A DNA stretch of 64,000 nucleotides from JAKALD01 sp963817785 (GTDB lineage Bacteria > Pseudomonadota > Gammaproteobacteria > Burkholderiales > SG8-39). Position 1 is the stretch's first letter. Each line of letters opens with the position of its first letter. The stretch covers positions 1,364,001 through 1,428,000 of the forward strand of contig CAWFPL010000002.1 in NCBI GenBank assembly GCA_963817785.1, in the 5' to 3' direction. Below are positions 19,098-26,883 of this stretch, one piece after another. The notes under the pieces were generated by a model. The model was not told the DNA's origin and did no database searches. It saw only the letters and a list, made by a program, of their open reading frames with translations. Both the position numbers and the translations under genes were made by a program.

Positions 19098-20084
19098 ATG
19101 GACGTCCTCGAGCGTTGCAAGGCGCGCGCGCGGGCCGCTCCCCGGCGGCTGGTGCTGCCCGAAGGACACGACGAGCGCATCGTAGCCGCCGCGCGGCGCC
19201 TCCAGGACGAGGGCCTCGCACGGCCGGTCCTGCTCGGAAGCGCGGCGGATCTGGGCGCCGCGGCCGAACGCGGCGGCGTGTCGCTCGAGGGCATCGAAGT
19301 CATCGATCCGGAGCACAGCGCCGATCTGGCGCGCTATGCCGCCCTGTATGCCGAGGGCAGGCCGAACGCCAACCCCAAGCTCGCGCACCGCCTGGTGCGC
19401 AAGCCGCTGTTTCACGCCGGAATGATGGTCAAGGCGGGCACCGCCGCGGCCATGCTCGCCGGCGTGGCCAGCACCACGGCGCGCGTGATCGAAGCCGGGA
19501 TGATGACCATCGGCCTGGCCGAAGGGATCCGCACCCCGTCGAGCTTTTTCCTGATGATCGTGCCGCGCTTCGAGGGCGCGGGCGAAAGGACCTTCGTCTA
19601 CGCCGACTGCGCGGTGAACGTCGAGCCCGACGCCGAGGCGCTCGCCGACATCGCACTCGCATCGGCGCGCAGCTATCGCAGCCTGCTCGAGGAGGAACCG
19701 CGCGTGGCGCTGCTGTCGTTCTCCACCAAGGGCAGCGCGCAGCATGCGCGCGTGGACAAGATCACGCGCGCGCTCGCCATCGCGCGCGAGCGCGCGCCGC
19801 AGCTGCTGATCGACGGCGAGCTGCAGGCCGATGCGGCGCTGGTACCGCGCGTGGCCGCCAAGAAGATCAAGGGCGAAAGCCCGGTCGCCGGGCGCGCGAA
19901 CGTGCTGGTGTTTCCCGACCTCGACGCCGGCAACATCGCCTACAAGCTGACGCAGTACGCGGCCGGAGCGCAGGCGATCGGGCCGGTACTGCAGGGCTTC
20001 GCGCGCCCCATCAGCGACCTGTCGCGCGGCGCGGGCGTGGAGGACATCGTCGCCACGGCGTGCGTGGTGCTGGCGCAGGCGTAG
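19098..20084 (+). CDS. pta: Phosphate acetyltransferase (PTA/PTB family)
   Basis: This 328-residue protein is one PTA_PTB domain. It starts RRLVLPEGHDERIVAAARRL and has the conserved RYAALYAEGR, MMVKAGTAAAMLAGVASTTARVI and C-terminal ANVLVFPDLDAGNIAYKL with RPISDLSRG. It interconverts acetyl phosphate plus CoA with acetyl-CoA. The short form, without the N-terminal DRTGG domain, is the kind usually found beside xsc in sulfonate degraders, where it takes the acetyl phosphate made by Xsc. Here xsc lies 2.4 kb away. It directly follows the molybdopterin hydroxylase gene and converges on citrate synthase. Confidence 0.9.
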   Translation: MDVLERCKARARAAPRRLVLPEGHDERIVAAARRLQDEGLARPVLLGSAADLGAAAERGGVSLEGIEVIDPEHSADLARYAALYAEGRPNANPKLAHRLVRKPLFHAGMMVKAGTAAAMLAGVASTTARVIEAGMMTIGLAEGIRTPSSFFLMIVPRFEGAGERTFVYADCAVNVEPDAEALADIALASARSYRSLLEEEPRVALLSFSTKGSAQHARVDKITRALAIARERAPQLLIDGELQADAALVPRVAAKKIKGESPVAGRANVLVFPDLDAGNIAYKLTQYAAGAQAIGPVLQGFARPISDLSRGAGVEDIVATACVVLAQA

Positions 20085-20138
20085 GAGAGCTCGTCCGGCT
20101 GTTCAGTCGGCAGCGGACTTGTTTTGGTTTTTATCAGG

Positions 20139-20189
20139 TCTCGGGCTTTTCGGAGGAGTCAGACTTCGACCCCTCCGAAAAGCCCGAGA
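20139..20189. terminator. Perfect 18-bp inverted repeat between convergent pta and citrate synthase genes
   Basis: The left arm is 20139-20156 and the right arm is 20172-20189, with a 15-base loop; the arms are exact reverse complements (TCTCGGGCTTTTCGGAGG). No run of T follows on either strand, although each arm holds an internal run of four T or A. A small second hairpin (CGGGG-AA-CCCCG) lies just to the right. Placement between two converging stops suggests a bidirectional terminator or mRNA 3' stabiliser. Confidence 0.65.
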
Positions 20190-20229
20190 TCGGGGAACCC
20201 CGAAAATCCCGGTCCGTGTCGCTCGCGCG

Positions 20230-21372
20230 CTACCGCGCCTCGATCGGCACGTAAGCCCGCGGCGCCGGCCCGTTGTACAGCGTGAGCGGCCGGATCAGGA
20301 TGTTGTTCTCGAACTGCTCGAGCACCTGCACGGTCCAGCCCGGCACGCGGCCGATCGCGAAGATCGGCACGAACATATCCTCGGGAATCCCGTACAGGTA
20401 ATAGACCACCCCGGCGTAGAAGTCGACGTTAACGTTGACGCCGTGGCGCGCGTAGGGCTTCATCGCCTCCACCAGCGCCTCGAGGATCTGGTACCACTTC
20501 GGCTGCCCCATCTCCTCGGACAGGCGCTTGACGCCCTCGCGCATGTGACGCGCGCGCGGATCCTCCGCACGGTAGACGCGGTGCCCGAAGCCCATCACCG
20601 GTTCGCGATTGCCGCGCTTGCGCTTGACGTACTCGGCGGCGTTCGCGGGATCCCCGATCTCCTGTGCCATGCGCATCACGTTCTCCGCGGCGCCGCCGTG
20701 CGCGGGCCCTGAGAGCGCCGCCACCGCCGCGGTCATCGCCGCGTGCAGGTTGGCGTCGGTGCCGGCGACCACCCGCGCGGTGAACGCGGAGGCATTCGAG
20801 CCGTGCTCGGCGTGCAGGATCATGTCGGTGTCCATCAGCTTCGCGGCATCGGCGCTCGGCGCCTTGCCCTTCAGCATGTGGAGGAAGTTGGCCGCATGAC
20901 CCAGGCCCGGGTCCGGCGCCACCGGCTGGCGGCCGTGACGCAGGTGATCGTGCGCGGTGACGATCATCGGCACCTGCGAGGTCAGCCGGATGCCCTTGCG
21001 CAGCGTCGCCTGCGCCGAGTTGTCCGCCACTTCGGGATCGAATGCGGCGAGCGCCGACACCGCGGTGCGCAGCACGTCCATCGGATGAGCGTGCCGGACC
21101 GCGCGGATGACGTCGTACACCGGTCCGGGCAGCACGCGTGCGGCCTTCAGCTCGGCGTCGAACGCGGTGAGCTCGGAGCGCGCGGGCAACTCGCCCTTGA
21201 GCAGCAGGTAACAGGTTTCCTCGAAGCTCGAGCGCTGCGCGAGGTCATGGATCGAGTGGCCGCGATAGCTCAGCTCGCCCACGCGCCCGTCGATGAAGCA
21301 GACCTGCGAGCGGTCGAAGTACACGCCCTTCAGTCCGCGATGGATCTCGATTTTTTCGCTCTCTTCGCTCAT
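20230..21372 (-). CDS. Citrate synthase (short, Gram-positive/archaeal-like type; 2-methylcitrate synthase possible)
   Basis: The protein has 380 residues. The catalytic triad is complete: H225 in SGPAHGG, H264 in FGHRVY and D317 in NVNVDFYAG. The oxaloacetate region HAEHGSNAS (187-195) is also present. At 380 residues it is shorter than the hexameric proteobacterial GltA (about 430), and its opening RGLKGVYFDRSQVCFIDG resembles Gram-positive-type citrate synthases and PrpC. It condenses acetyl-CoA (or propionyl-CoA) with oxaloacetate. It lies beside iclR, xsc and pta, so it may be the outlet for acetyl-CoA made from sulfonates. Its upstream region shares sequence elements with the iclR-xsc gap. 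Confidence 0.88.
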   Translation of the reverse strand: MSEESEKIEIHRGLKGVYFDRSQVCFIDGRVGELSYRGHSIHDLAQRSSFEETCYLLLKGELPARSELTAFDAELKAARVLPGPVYDVIRAVRHAHPMDVLRTAVSALAAFDPEVADNSAQATLRKGIRLTSQVPMIVTAHDHLRHGRQPVAPDPGLGHAANFLHMLKGKAPSADAAKLMDTDMILHAEHGSNASAFTARVVAGTDANLHAAMTAAVAALSGPAHGGAAENVMRMAQEIGDPANAAEYVKRKRGNREPVMGFGHRVYRAEDPRARHMREGVKRLSEEMGQPKWYQILEALVEAMKPYARHGVNVNVDFYAGVVYYLYGIPEDMFVPIFAIGRVPGWTVQVLEQFENNILIRPLTLYNGPAPRAYVPIEAR

Positions 21373-21466
21373 GCCGATTTCTCCACGTGCCGGTGCGCGG
21401 CCCGCCAGAGGCTGGCGCGCCCGGGAAGGTGGAGCATCCTAGACAGCGGCATCCTCGATTGCAACA

Positions 21467-21504
21467 TCGTTTTCATCTTGCGCTGATTCGAGTTTCATTT
21501 TGCG
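21467..21504. promoter_or_regulatory. Direct repeat upstream of citrate synthase, possible IclR-type operator
   Basis: TTTCATCTTGCG (21471-21482) recurs with one change as TTTCATTTTGCG (21493-21504), 22 bases or about two helical turns apart. Between them is GATTCGAG (21485-21492), which also occurs in the iclR-xsc gap (22353-22360). TCGTTTTCA (21467-21475) resembles, in reverse complement, TGAAACGA at 22343-22350. Repeats on the same face of the helix suit a dimeric regulator. This is a visual prediction. Confidence 0.35.
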
Positions 21505-21560
21505 AGAAAACTACGGCTCGCGGGCGCCGCGCGTTCGCGGGTCGCTCGAGGCGCCGTCGC

Positions 21561-22322
21561 TCAGTCGAACGACGCCGACATCGCCTCGGCAGCGCGGCGC
21601 AGGCTGGGCAGATGCTCGAGCGCGCGCTCGAGCGGCATGCGCGACAGCGGCGCGTGCACCGCGACCGCCGCGCAGGCGCGCTTGCGCGCATCGTGGACGG
21701 GGACCGCTACGCACACCAGCCCGGCGTGATACTCCTCGTTGTCGACGGCGTACTTCTGCGCCCGGATGCGCGCCAGCTCGCTTTCGAGCCGCTTGCGCTC
21801 GATGATGGTGTGCTCCGTGAAGGCCGTCAGCGCGAGCTGCGCGACCAGCCGCTGCCGGGCCGGCTTGGGAAGCATCGCGAGCAGCAGCTTGCCGCTGGCG
21901 GTGCAATACAGCGGCACGCGCGAGCCGGAGGACAGGTTCATGCGCAGCGGCCACGCCGCCTCGACGCGGTCGAGGTAGATCACGCTCGCGCCGTCGAGCA
22001 TGGTGAAATTGCAGGTCTCGCGGATCTCCGCGACCAGCCGGTCGAGGACCGCGTGGCGCGCGGCGCGGAAGTTGCCGCTCAGCATCACGTCGCGCGCCAG
22101 CCCGTTCAGGCGCGGCCCCGGAGCGTAACGCCGCAGCCCCGGCTCGCGCAGCGCGAGGCCCGCGTCCTCGAGCATCGCCAGCATGCGGTACACGGTCGGC
22201 TTGGGCAGCCGCGTGATTTCGGCGAGGTCGGTGAGCGACGCTGGGCGCTCCGCGCGCGCGAGCGCTTCGAGCACCGCGAAGGCGCGCAGCGTCGCCGGTA
22301 CGTTGTCTTCCTTGCGCGGCAT
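21561..22322 (-). CDS. IclR family transcriptional regulator
   Basis: The 253-residue protein has an N-terminal winged helix-turn-helix (ATLRAFAVLEALARAERPASLTDLAEITRLPKPTVYRML), with the typical leucine-rich first helix. The C-terminal effector domain includes SSGSRVPLYCTASGKLLLAML and the cofactor-pocket text of IclR proteins. It is divergent from xsc, with a 156-bp gap holding an inverted repeat, and reads toward citrate synthase. It most likely controls xsc and perhaps citrate synthase. IclR proteins often act as both activator and repressor of their own divergent operon. The effector is unknown. Confidence 0.92.
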   Translation of the reverse strand: MPRKEDNVPATLRAFAVLEALARAERPASLTDLAEITRLPKPTVYRMLAMLEDAGLALREPGLRRYAPGPRLNGLARDVMLSGNFRAARHAVLDRLVAEIRETCNFTMLDGASVIYLDRVEAAWPLRMNLSSGSRVPLYCTASGKLLLAMLPKPARQRLVAQLALTAFTEHTIIERKRLESELARIRAQKYAVDNEEYHAGLVCVAVPVHDARKRACAAVAVHAPLSRMPLERALEHLPSLRRAAEAMSASFD

Positions 22323-22337
22323 GCCGAAATTCTATCG

Positions 22338-22360
22338 GAATCTGAAACGAAAGATTCGAG
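22338..22360. promoter_or_regulatory. Inverted repeat in the iclR-xsc gap, possible IclR operator
   Basis: GAATCT (22338-22343) and AGATTC (22352-22357) form a dyad around eight bases that include GAAACGAA. GATTCGAG at 22353-22360 is identical to the element before citrate synthase. The site lies 16-38 bases upstream of the iclR ATG, where an autorepressor would bind. Confidence 0.4.
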
Positions 22361-22478
22361 AAAGTACCGAGAGCCGTTGCGCGGCGCCACATGCTATGGG
22401 ACACTGCGCCGTCCGCGCATGCGCAGCCACGCTGCGAGCCCCGCGCGCTCAGGCTACTTTCCACTCGGAGCATTCGCT

Positions 22479-24266
22479 ATGACCAACGTTTCTGATGTGA
22501 AACGCATGGTGGTCGCCGGCAAGGTCCGGATGACGCCGTCGGAAGCATTCGTCGAGACGCTCGTCGCCCAGGGCGTCACGCACGTCTTCGGCATCGTCGG
22601 CTCGGCCTACATGGACGCGCTCGACCTGTTCCCCGCCGCGGGGATCCGCTTCGTGCCGACGGTGCACGAGCAGGGCTCGGCGCACATGGCCGACGGGTTC
22701 TCGCGCGTCACCGGGCGGCACGGCGTGTGCATCGGCCAGAACGGGCCGGGCATCACCAACTTCGTGACCGCGATCGCGGCGGCCTACTGGGCGCACTCGC
22801 CGGTCGTGGCGATCACGCCGGAAACCGGGACGATGGGCGTCGGGCTGGGCGGCTTTCAGGAGACCGAGCAGCTCGCGATCTTCCAGAAGATCACCAAGTA
22901 CCAGGCGCACGTGAACAACCCCGCGCGCATGGCGGAACTCACCGGGCGCGCCTTCGACCGCGCGCTGCTCGAGATGGGGCCGACCCAGCTCAACATTCCG
23001 CGCGACTACTTCTACGGCGAGATCGATTGCGAGATCCCGCAGCCGATCCGCATCGAGCGCGGCGCGGGCGGCGAGCAGAGCCTGGACGCGGCCGCCGATC
23101 TGCTCGCGCAGGCGAAGTTCCCGGTGATCATCGCGGGCGGCGGGGTGGTCATGGCGGGCGGGGTCGCCGACACCGTCACCCTGGCCGAGACGCTCGGCGC
23201 GCCGGTGTGCAACAGCTACCTGCACAACGACTCGTTCCCGGCCAGCCATAAGCTGTGGTGCGGTCCGCTCGGCTACCACGGCTCGAAGGCGGCGATGAAG
23301 CTGATCGCCAAGGCCGACGTGGTGCTCGCGCTCGGCTCGCGCCTCGGGCCGTTCGGCGTGCTGCCGCAGTACGGCTTCGACTACTGGCCGCAGAACGCGA
23401 AGCTGATCCAGGTGGACGCCGATCCCAAGGTGCTCGGCCTGGTGAAGAAGACCAGCGTGGTGGTCGCCGGCGACCCCGCCGCCGCGGCGCGCGCGCTGGC
23501 GGCGCGGCTCAAGGCGCGCACCCTGGCGGGCGCCGCGAACCGCGAGCAGCGCATGGCGCAGATCCAGACGGAGCGGGCGGCCTGGGACAAGGAGCTGGCC
23601 GAGTGGAACCAGGAGAAGGACGCCTGGAGCCTCGAGGTCGCCAAGAGCTCGAAGTACATGCACCCGCGGCAGATGCTGCGCGAGCTGGAAAAGGCGATGC
23701 CCGCGGACGCGATGGTCTCGACCGACATCGGCAACATCTGCCAGGTGGCGAACAGCTACCTGAAGTTCGAGCGCCCGCGCAGCATGTTCGGGGCGATGAT
23801 GTTCGGCAATTGCGGCTACGCCTTTCCCACCATGATCGGCTGCAAGATGGCCGCCCCCGGCCGCAGCGCGGTCGCCTACGTCGGCGACGGCGCCTGGTGC
23901 CTCAGCTTCGGCGAGATCCTCACCTGCGTGCGCGAGCAGATCCCGGTGACCGCGGTGGTGTTCAACAACCAGCAGTGGGGCGCGGAGAAGAAGAACCACG
24001 TCGATTTCTACAACAACCGCTTCCTCGGAGTGAACCTGGAGAACCCGAGCTTCGCCGGCATCGCGCGGGCTATGGGTGCCGAAGGCGTCACGATCGACAA
24101 TCTCTCGGACGTCGGTCCGGCGCTGCGCGCGGCCTGCAAGGCGCAGGCCGACGGCAAGACCACGATCCTCGAGATGATGTGCACCCGCGAGCTGGGCGAT
24201 CCGTTCCGGCGCGACGCGCTCAAGAAGCCGGTGCGTCTGCTCGACAAGTACAAGGCCTTGGTCTGA
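22479..24266 (+). CDS. xsc: Sulfoacetaldehyde acetyltransferase (Xsc), thiamine-diphosphate enzyme
   Basis: The protein has 595 residues, the normal Xsc length. The N-terminal ThDP domain has the activating Glu in VHEQGSAHMADG and Xsc-type text (IGQNGPGITNFVT, YWAHSPVVAITPETG, GLGGFQETEQ). A central domain follows (VIIAGGGVVMAGG), then a C-terminal ThDP-binding motif starting YVGDGAWCLSFGE and ending in VFNNQQWG. Xsc splits sulfoacetaldehyde with phosphate to acetyl phosphate and sulfite in the cytoplasm. It is the central desulfonation step for taurine, isethionate and sulfoacetate. It is divergent from iclR; pta, which takes its product, lies 2.4 kb to the left, and SauS/SauT-like genes that could supply sulfoacetaldehyde lie 10 kb to the right. 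Confidence 0.93.
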   Translation: MTNVSDVKRMVVAGKVRMTPSEAFVETLVAQGVTHVFGIVGSAYMDALDLFPAAGIRFVPTVHEQGSAHMADGFSRVTGRHGVCIGQNGPGITNFVTAIAAAYWAHSPVVAITPETGTMGVGLGGFQETEQLAIFQKITKYQAHVNNPARMAELTGRAFDRALLEMGPTQLNIPRDYFYGEIDCEIPQPIRIERGAGGEQSLDAAADLLAQAKFPVIIAGGGVVMAGGVADTVTLAETLGAPVCNSYLHNDSFPASHKLWCGPLGYHGSKAAMKLIAKADVVLALGSRLGPFGVLPQYGFDYWPQNAKLIQVDADPKVLGLVKKTSVVVAGDPAAAARALAARLKARTLAGAANREQRMAQIQTERAAWDKELAEWNQEKDAWSLEVAKSSKYMHPRQMLRELEKAMPADAMVSTDIGNICQVANSYLKFERPRSMFGAMMFGNCGYAFPTMIGCKMAAPGRSAVAYVGDGAWCLSFGEILTCVREQIPVTAVVFNNQQWGAEKKNHVDFYNNRFLGVNLENPSFAGIARAMGAEGVTIDNLSDVGPALRAACKAQADGKTTILEMMCTRELGDPFRRDALKKPVRLLDKYKALV

Positions 24267-24341
24267 GTCCGGGCACGATACTCAGGTGAGGCTTCGCATC
24301 TCGTCCCGGCGGCACGCCATCCTCGACCCGGCGGCTACCGC

Positions 24342-25436
24342 GTGAGCGTCATCCGCAGCATTCGCTTGTACCGGCTCGAGGTGCCTCTCGCGGTGCCCTA
24401 CAAGCTCGCGTTCGGCCCGGTGCGCTATTTCGACACCCTGATCGTGCAGATCGAGGATGCCGACGGCCGGACCGGGCTCGGGGAGGCGACCGTGCTCACG
24501 GGATACACGGACGAAACGGTGGCCGGAAGCTGGTCGCTGATGCAGCGGCTGGCCGTCGGATCGGTCGGCACCGAAGCCGAGGTGGCGCGCGACAGGCTGC
24601 TCGCGGACGTGCACAGCGCGCCGTTCGCCACCACCGCGCTGGTTACCGCCCTGGAGATGCTGCAGGGGAGCCGCTTCCTGTCGGTGCCCGCCGCCGCGGC
24701 GGTGCCGCTGCTCGGCTTGGTGAACGCGCAAGCCCCGGGCGAGCTCGAGGCGGAAATCGACGCTTTGCTGGGGCGCGGTTTTCGCACCCTGAAGGTCAAG
24801 GTGGGCTTCGACGCGGAGGCCGACGCGCGCCGCCTGCGCCTGATCCAGCGCACGGTCCGCGGGCGCGCGGCGATCCGGGTGGACGCCAACCAGGGATTCG
24901 GCCTCGAGGATGCCAAGCGTTTCGCCGCCGGCATGCACCCCGAGGGCATCGAGCTCTTCGAGCAGCCCTGCCGGGCCGGCGACTGGGAGGCCGCGAGCGC
25001 CGTCGCGGCGGTGTCGACGGTGCCGATGATGCTCGACGAATCCATTTACGGCATCGAGGACATCGAGCGGGCGGCCGAGCTGCGCGCGGCGCGATTCATC
25101 AAGCTCAAGCTGATGAAGCTCGGCAGCCTGGAGCGGCTCGCCTCGGCAATCGAGCTCATCCGCGCGCTCGGCATGGAGCCGGTGCTCGGCAACGGCGTGG
25201 CCTGCGAGATCGGCTGCTGGATGGAGGCGATGGTGGCCCGCACCCATATCCGCAACGCGGGCGAGATGAACGGCTATCTCAAGCAGGCCGAGCCGCTGCT
25301 CGTCAACCCGCCCGCGTTCAGCGGCGGCGCGATCCGGCTCGAGCCCGGCTACCGGCCGGAGCTCGATCGCGCGGCGCTGCGGCGCGTGGCGCGCGACACC
25401 GCGGAGTTCCGTTCTCCCGCGCTGGCGCGGGTCTAG
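24342..25436 (+). CDS. Enolase-superfamily enzyme, muconate lactonizing enzyme/dipeptide epimerase-like subgroup
   Basis: A GTG start gives 364 residues. The barrel carries KVKVG (the K-x-K acid/base motif), metal ligands in RVDANQGF, LFEQPC and LDES, and a second Lys in IKLKLMKLGS. This is the full set of the muconate-lactonizing-enzyme subgroup. Lys on both faces resembles racemases and epimerases such as Ala-Glu epimerase. The function is not assignable. It lies between xsc and the glutamate mutase genes. Methylaspartate ammonia-lyase, which normally follows glutamate mutase, belongs to the same superfamily but has a different motif layout (no K-x-K), so direct orthology is unlikely. Confidence 0.8.
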   Translation: MSVIRSIRLYRLEVPLAVPYKLAFGPVRYFDTLIVQIEDADGRTGLGEATVLTGYTDETVAGSWSLMQRLAVGSVGTEAEVARDRLLADVHSAPFATTALVTALEMLQGSRFLSVPAAAAVPLLGLVNAQAPGELEAEIDALLGRGFRTLKVKVGFDAEADARRLRLIQRTVRGRAAIRVDANQGFGLEDAKRFAAGMHPEGIELFEQPCRAGDWEAASAVAAVSTVPMMLDESIYGIEDIERAAELRAARFIKLKLMKLGSLERLASAIELIRALGMEPVLGNGVACEIGCWMEAMVARTHIRNAGEMNGYLKQAEPLLVNPPAFSGGAIRLEPGYRPELDRAALRRVARDTAEFRSPALARV

Positions 25437-25443
25437 GAACGTC

Positions 25444-26436
25444 ATGCGCGCCGTCGTCGTGGAGCGTTTCGGGGGCCCGGACGAGCTCAAGCTCGCGGAC
25501 CTGCCGGTGCCGTCCCCCGCCAACGGAGAGGTGCTGGTGCAGGTCGAGGTCGCGGGCGTCAACTACATCGACGTCTACATGCGCAACGGCGCCTACGGCA
25601 AATCCGACACCTACAAGACGCCGCTGCCGATGACCATCGGCATGGAGGCGGGCGGAACGGTCGCGGCCCTGGGCGAGGGCGTGCAGGGGCTCAAGGCGGG
25701 AGACCGCGTCGCCTATTGCCTCGCTCGCGGGAGCTACGCCGAGTTCGCGACGGTACCCGCCTGGCGGCTGGTCAAGGTGCCCGCGGGCGTGCCGATCGAG
25801 GACGCCACCGCGCTCATGCTGCAGGGGCTGACCGCCCACTATCTATCGCATTCGGCCTTCGCCCTGAAGCCGGGGGACACCTGCCTGGTGCACGCCGCCG
25901 CGGGCGGGGTGGGCCAGCTGCTGACCCAGCTCGCGAAACTGCGCGGCGCGACGGTGCTGGGAACGGTCGGCGACGCGGACAAGGCGCGCATCGCGCTCGC
26001 CCGCGGCTGCGATCAGGCGATCCTGTACCGCGAGAAGGACTTCCGCGAAGAGGTGCTGCGCGCCACTGGCGGGCGGGGCGTCGACGTCGTCTACGACTCG
26101 GTCGGCAAGGACACGATCGAGCGCAGCATCCGCTGCCTCAAGCGGCGCGGCCTGTGCGTGATGTACGGTGCGTCCTCGGGCCAGGTCGCGGGCATCGCGC
26201 CGCTCGCCCTGGCGGAAGCCGGCTCGGTGTTCTTCACCCGGCCCCATCTCGCCGATTACATCGCCGACGCGGACGAGATCGCGGCGAGGGCGCGGGACCT
26301 GTTCCGGCACTATGCCGATGGCAGCTTGCGGGTCGCGCGGCATGACGCACTCGATCTGTCGGCTGCGGCCGAGGCGCACGGGATCCTCGAATCGCGCGGT
26401 ACGCGCGGCAAGCTGCTGCTGCGGGTGCGTGCATGA
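25444..26436 (+). CDS. NADPH:quinone oxidoreductase-like zinc-independent MDR protein
   Basis: This 330-residue protein belongs to the medium-chain dehydrogenase/reductase superfamily. It has the GroES-like N-terminus (VEVAGVNYIDVYMRNGAY), the Rossmann motif HAAAGGVGQLLTQLAKLRGA and the Qor signature QGLTAHYL. The catalytic zinc ligands of alcohol dehydrogenases are missing, as expected for quinone oxidoreductases. Such enzymes reduce quinones or activated enones with NADPH. It begins 7 bases after the enolase-superfamily gene and its stop overlaps the next ATG (ATGA), so it is part of the same operon. The substrate is unknown; an alpha,beta-unsaturated intermediate is possible. Confidence 0.87.
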   Translation: MRAVVVERFGGPDELKLADLPVPSPANGEVLVQVEVAGVNYIDVYMRNGAYGKSDTYKTPLPMTIGMEAGGTVAALGEGVQGLKAGDRVAYCLARGSYAEFATVPAWRLVKVPAGVPIEDATALMLQGLTAHYLSHSAFALKPGDTCLVHAAAGGVGQLLTQLAKLRGATVLGTVGDADKARIALARGCDQAILYREKDFREEVLRATGGRGVDVVYDSVGKDTIERSIRCLKRRGLCVMYGASSGQVAGIAPLALAEAGSVFFTRPHLADYIADADEIAARARDLFRHYADGSLRVARHDALDLSAAAEAHGILESRGTRGKLLLRVRA

Positions 26437-26876
26437 CCCCGGCGCGCACCATCGTCACCGGGGTGATCGGTTCGGACACCCATATCGTGGGCAACCGGAT
26501 CCTTTCGATGGCGCTCGAGAAGGCCGGATTCAAGGTGGTTGCGCTCGGCGCGCTCACGCCGGCGCCGGAGTTCGTCAAGGCGGCAGTGGAGACCAACGCG
26601 GACGCGATCCTCGTGTCGTCGCTGTACGGCCAGGGGGAGCTCGATTGCCGCGGGTTTCGCGAGTTGTGCATCGAGGCCGGGTTGGACGACCTGCTGCTCT
26701 ACGTCGGCGGCAATCTGATCGTCGGCAAGCACCCCTGGGAGGAGGTCGAGCGGATCTTCCTCGACATGGGGTTCGACCGCGCCGCGGCGCCGGGCACCCG
26801 GGTGGAAACGGTGCTCGAATGGCTGGTCCAGGACCTGGCAGCGCGCGAGCGCAGCGCGCGCCGGGCGGCAGGGTGA
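26433..26876 (+). CDS. glmS: Glutamate (methylaspartate) mutase small subunit S, B12-binding
   Basis: The 147-residue protein has the cobalamin motif SDTHIVGNRIL with the cobalt-ligating His (H17), then SSLYGQGELDCRG and YVGGNLIVG. This is the D-x-H-x-x-G, S-x-L and G-G pattern of B12-dependent mutases, in the form typical of the sigma/S component of glutamate mutase. With subunit E it interconverts L-glutamate and threo-3-methylaspartate using adenosylcobalamin. The start overlaps the preceding stop by 4 bases. The L and E genes follow at once. No cobalamin riboswitch was seen upstream. Confidence 0.9.
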   Translation: MTPARTIVTGVIGSDTHIVGNRILSMALEKAGFKVVALGALTPAPEFVKAAVETNADAILVSSLYGQGELDCRGFRELCIEAGLDDLLLYVGGNLIVGKHPWEEVERIFLDMGFDRAAAPGTRVETVLEWLVQDLAARERSARRAAG

Positions 26877-26883
26877 GGCCGGC

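Noticed and set aside
20139..20189. Insertion sequence terminal repeat
   Set aside because: The arms are only 15 bases apart, with no transposase or target duplication. A hairpin between convergent genes explains them better.
24342..25436. Methylaspartate ammonia-lyase
   Set aside because: The K-x-K motif and the Lys pair place it in the muconate lactonizing enzyme subgroup. The ammonia-lyase subgroup has a different catalytic layout and is longer (about 413 residues).
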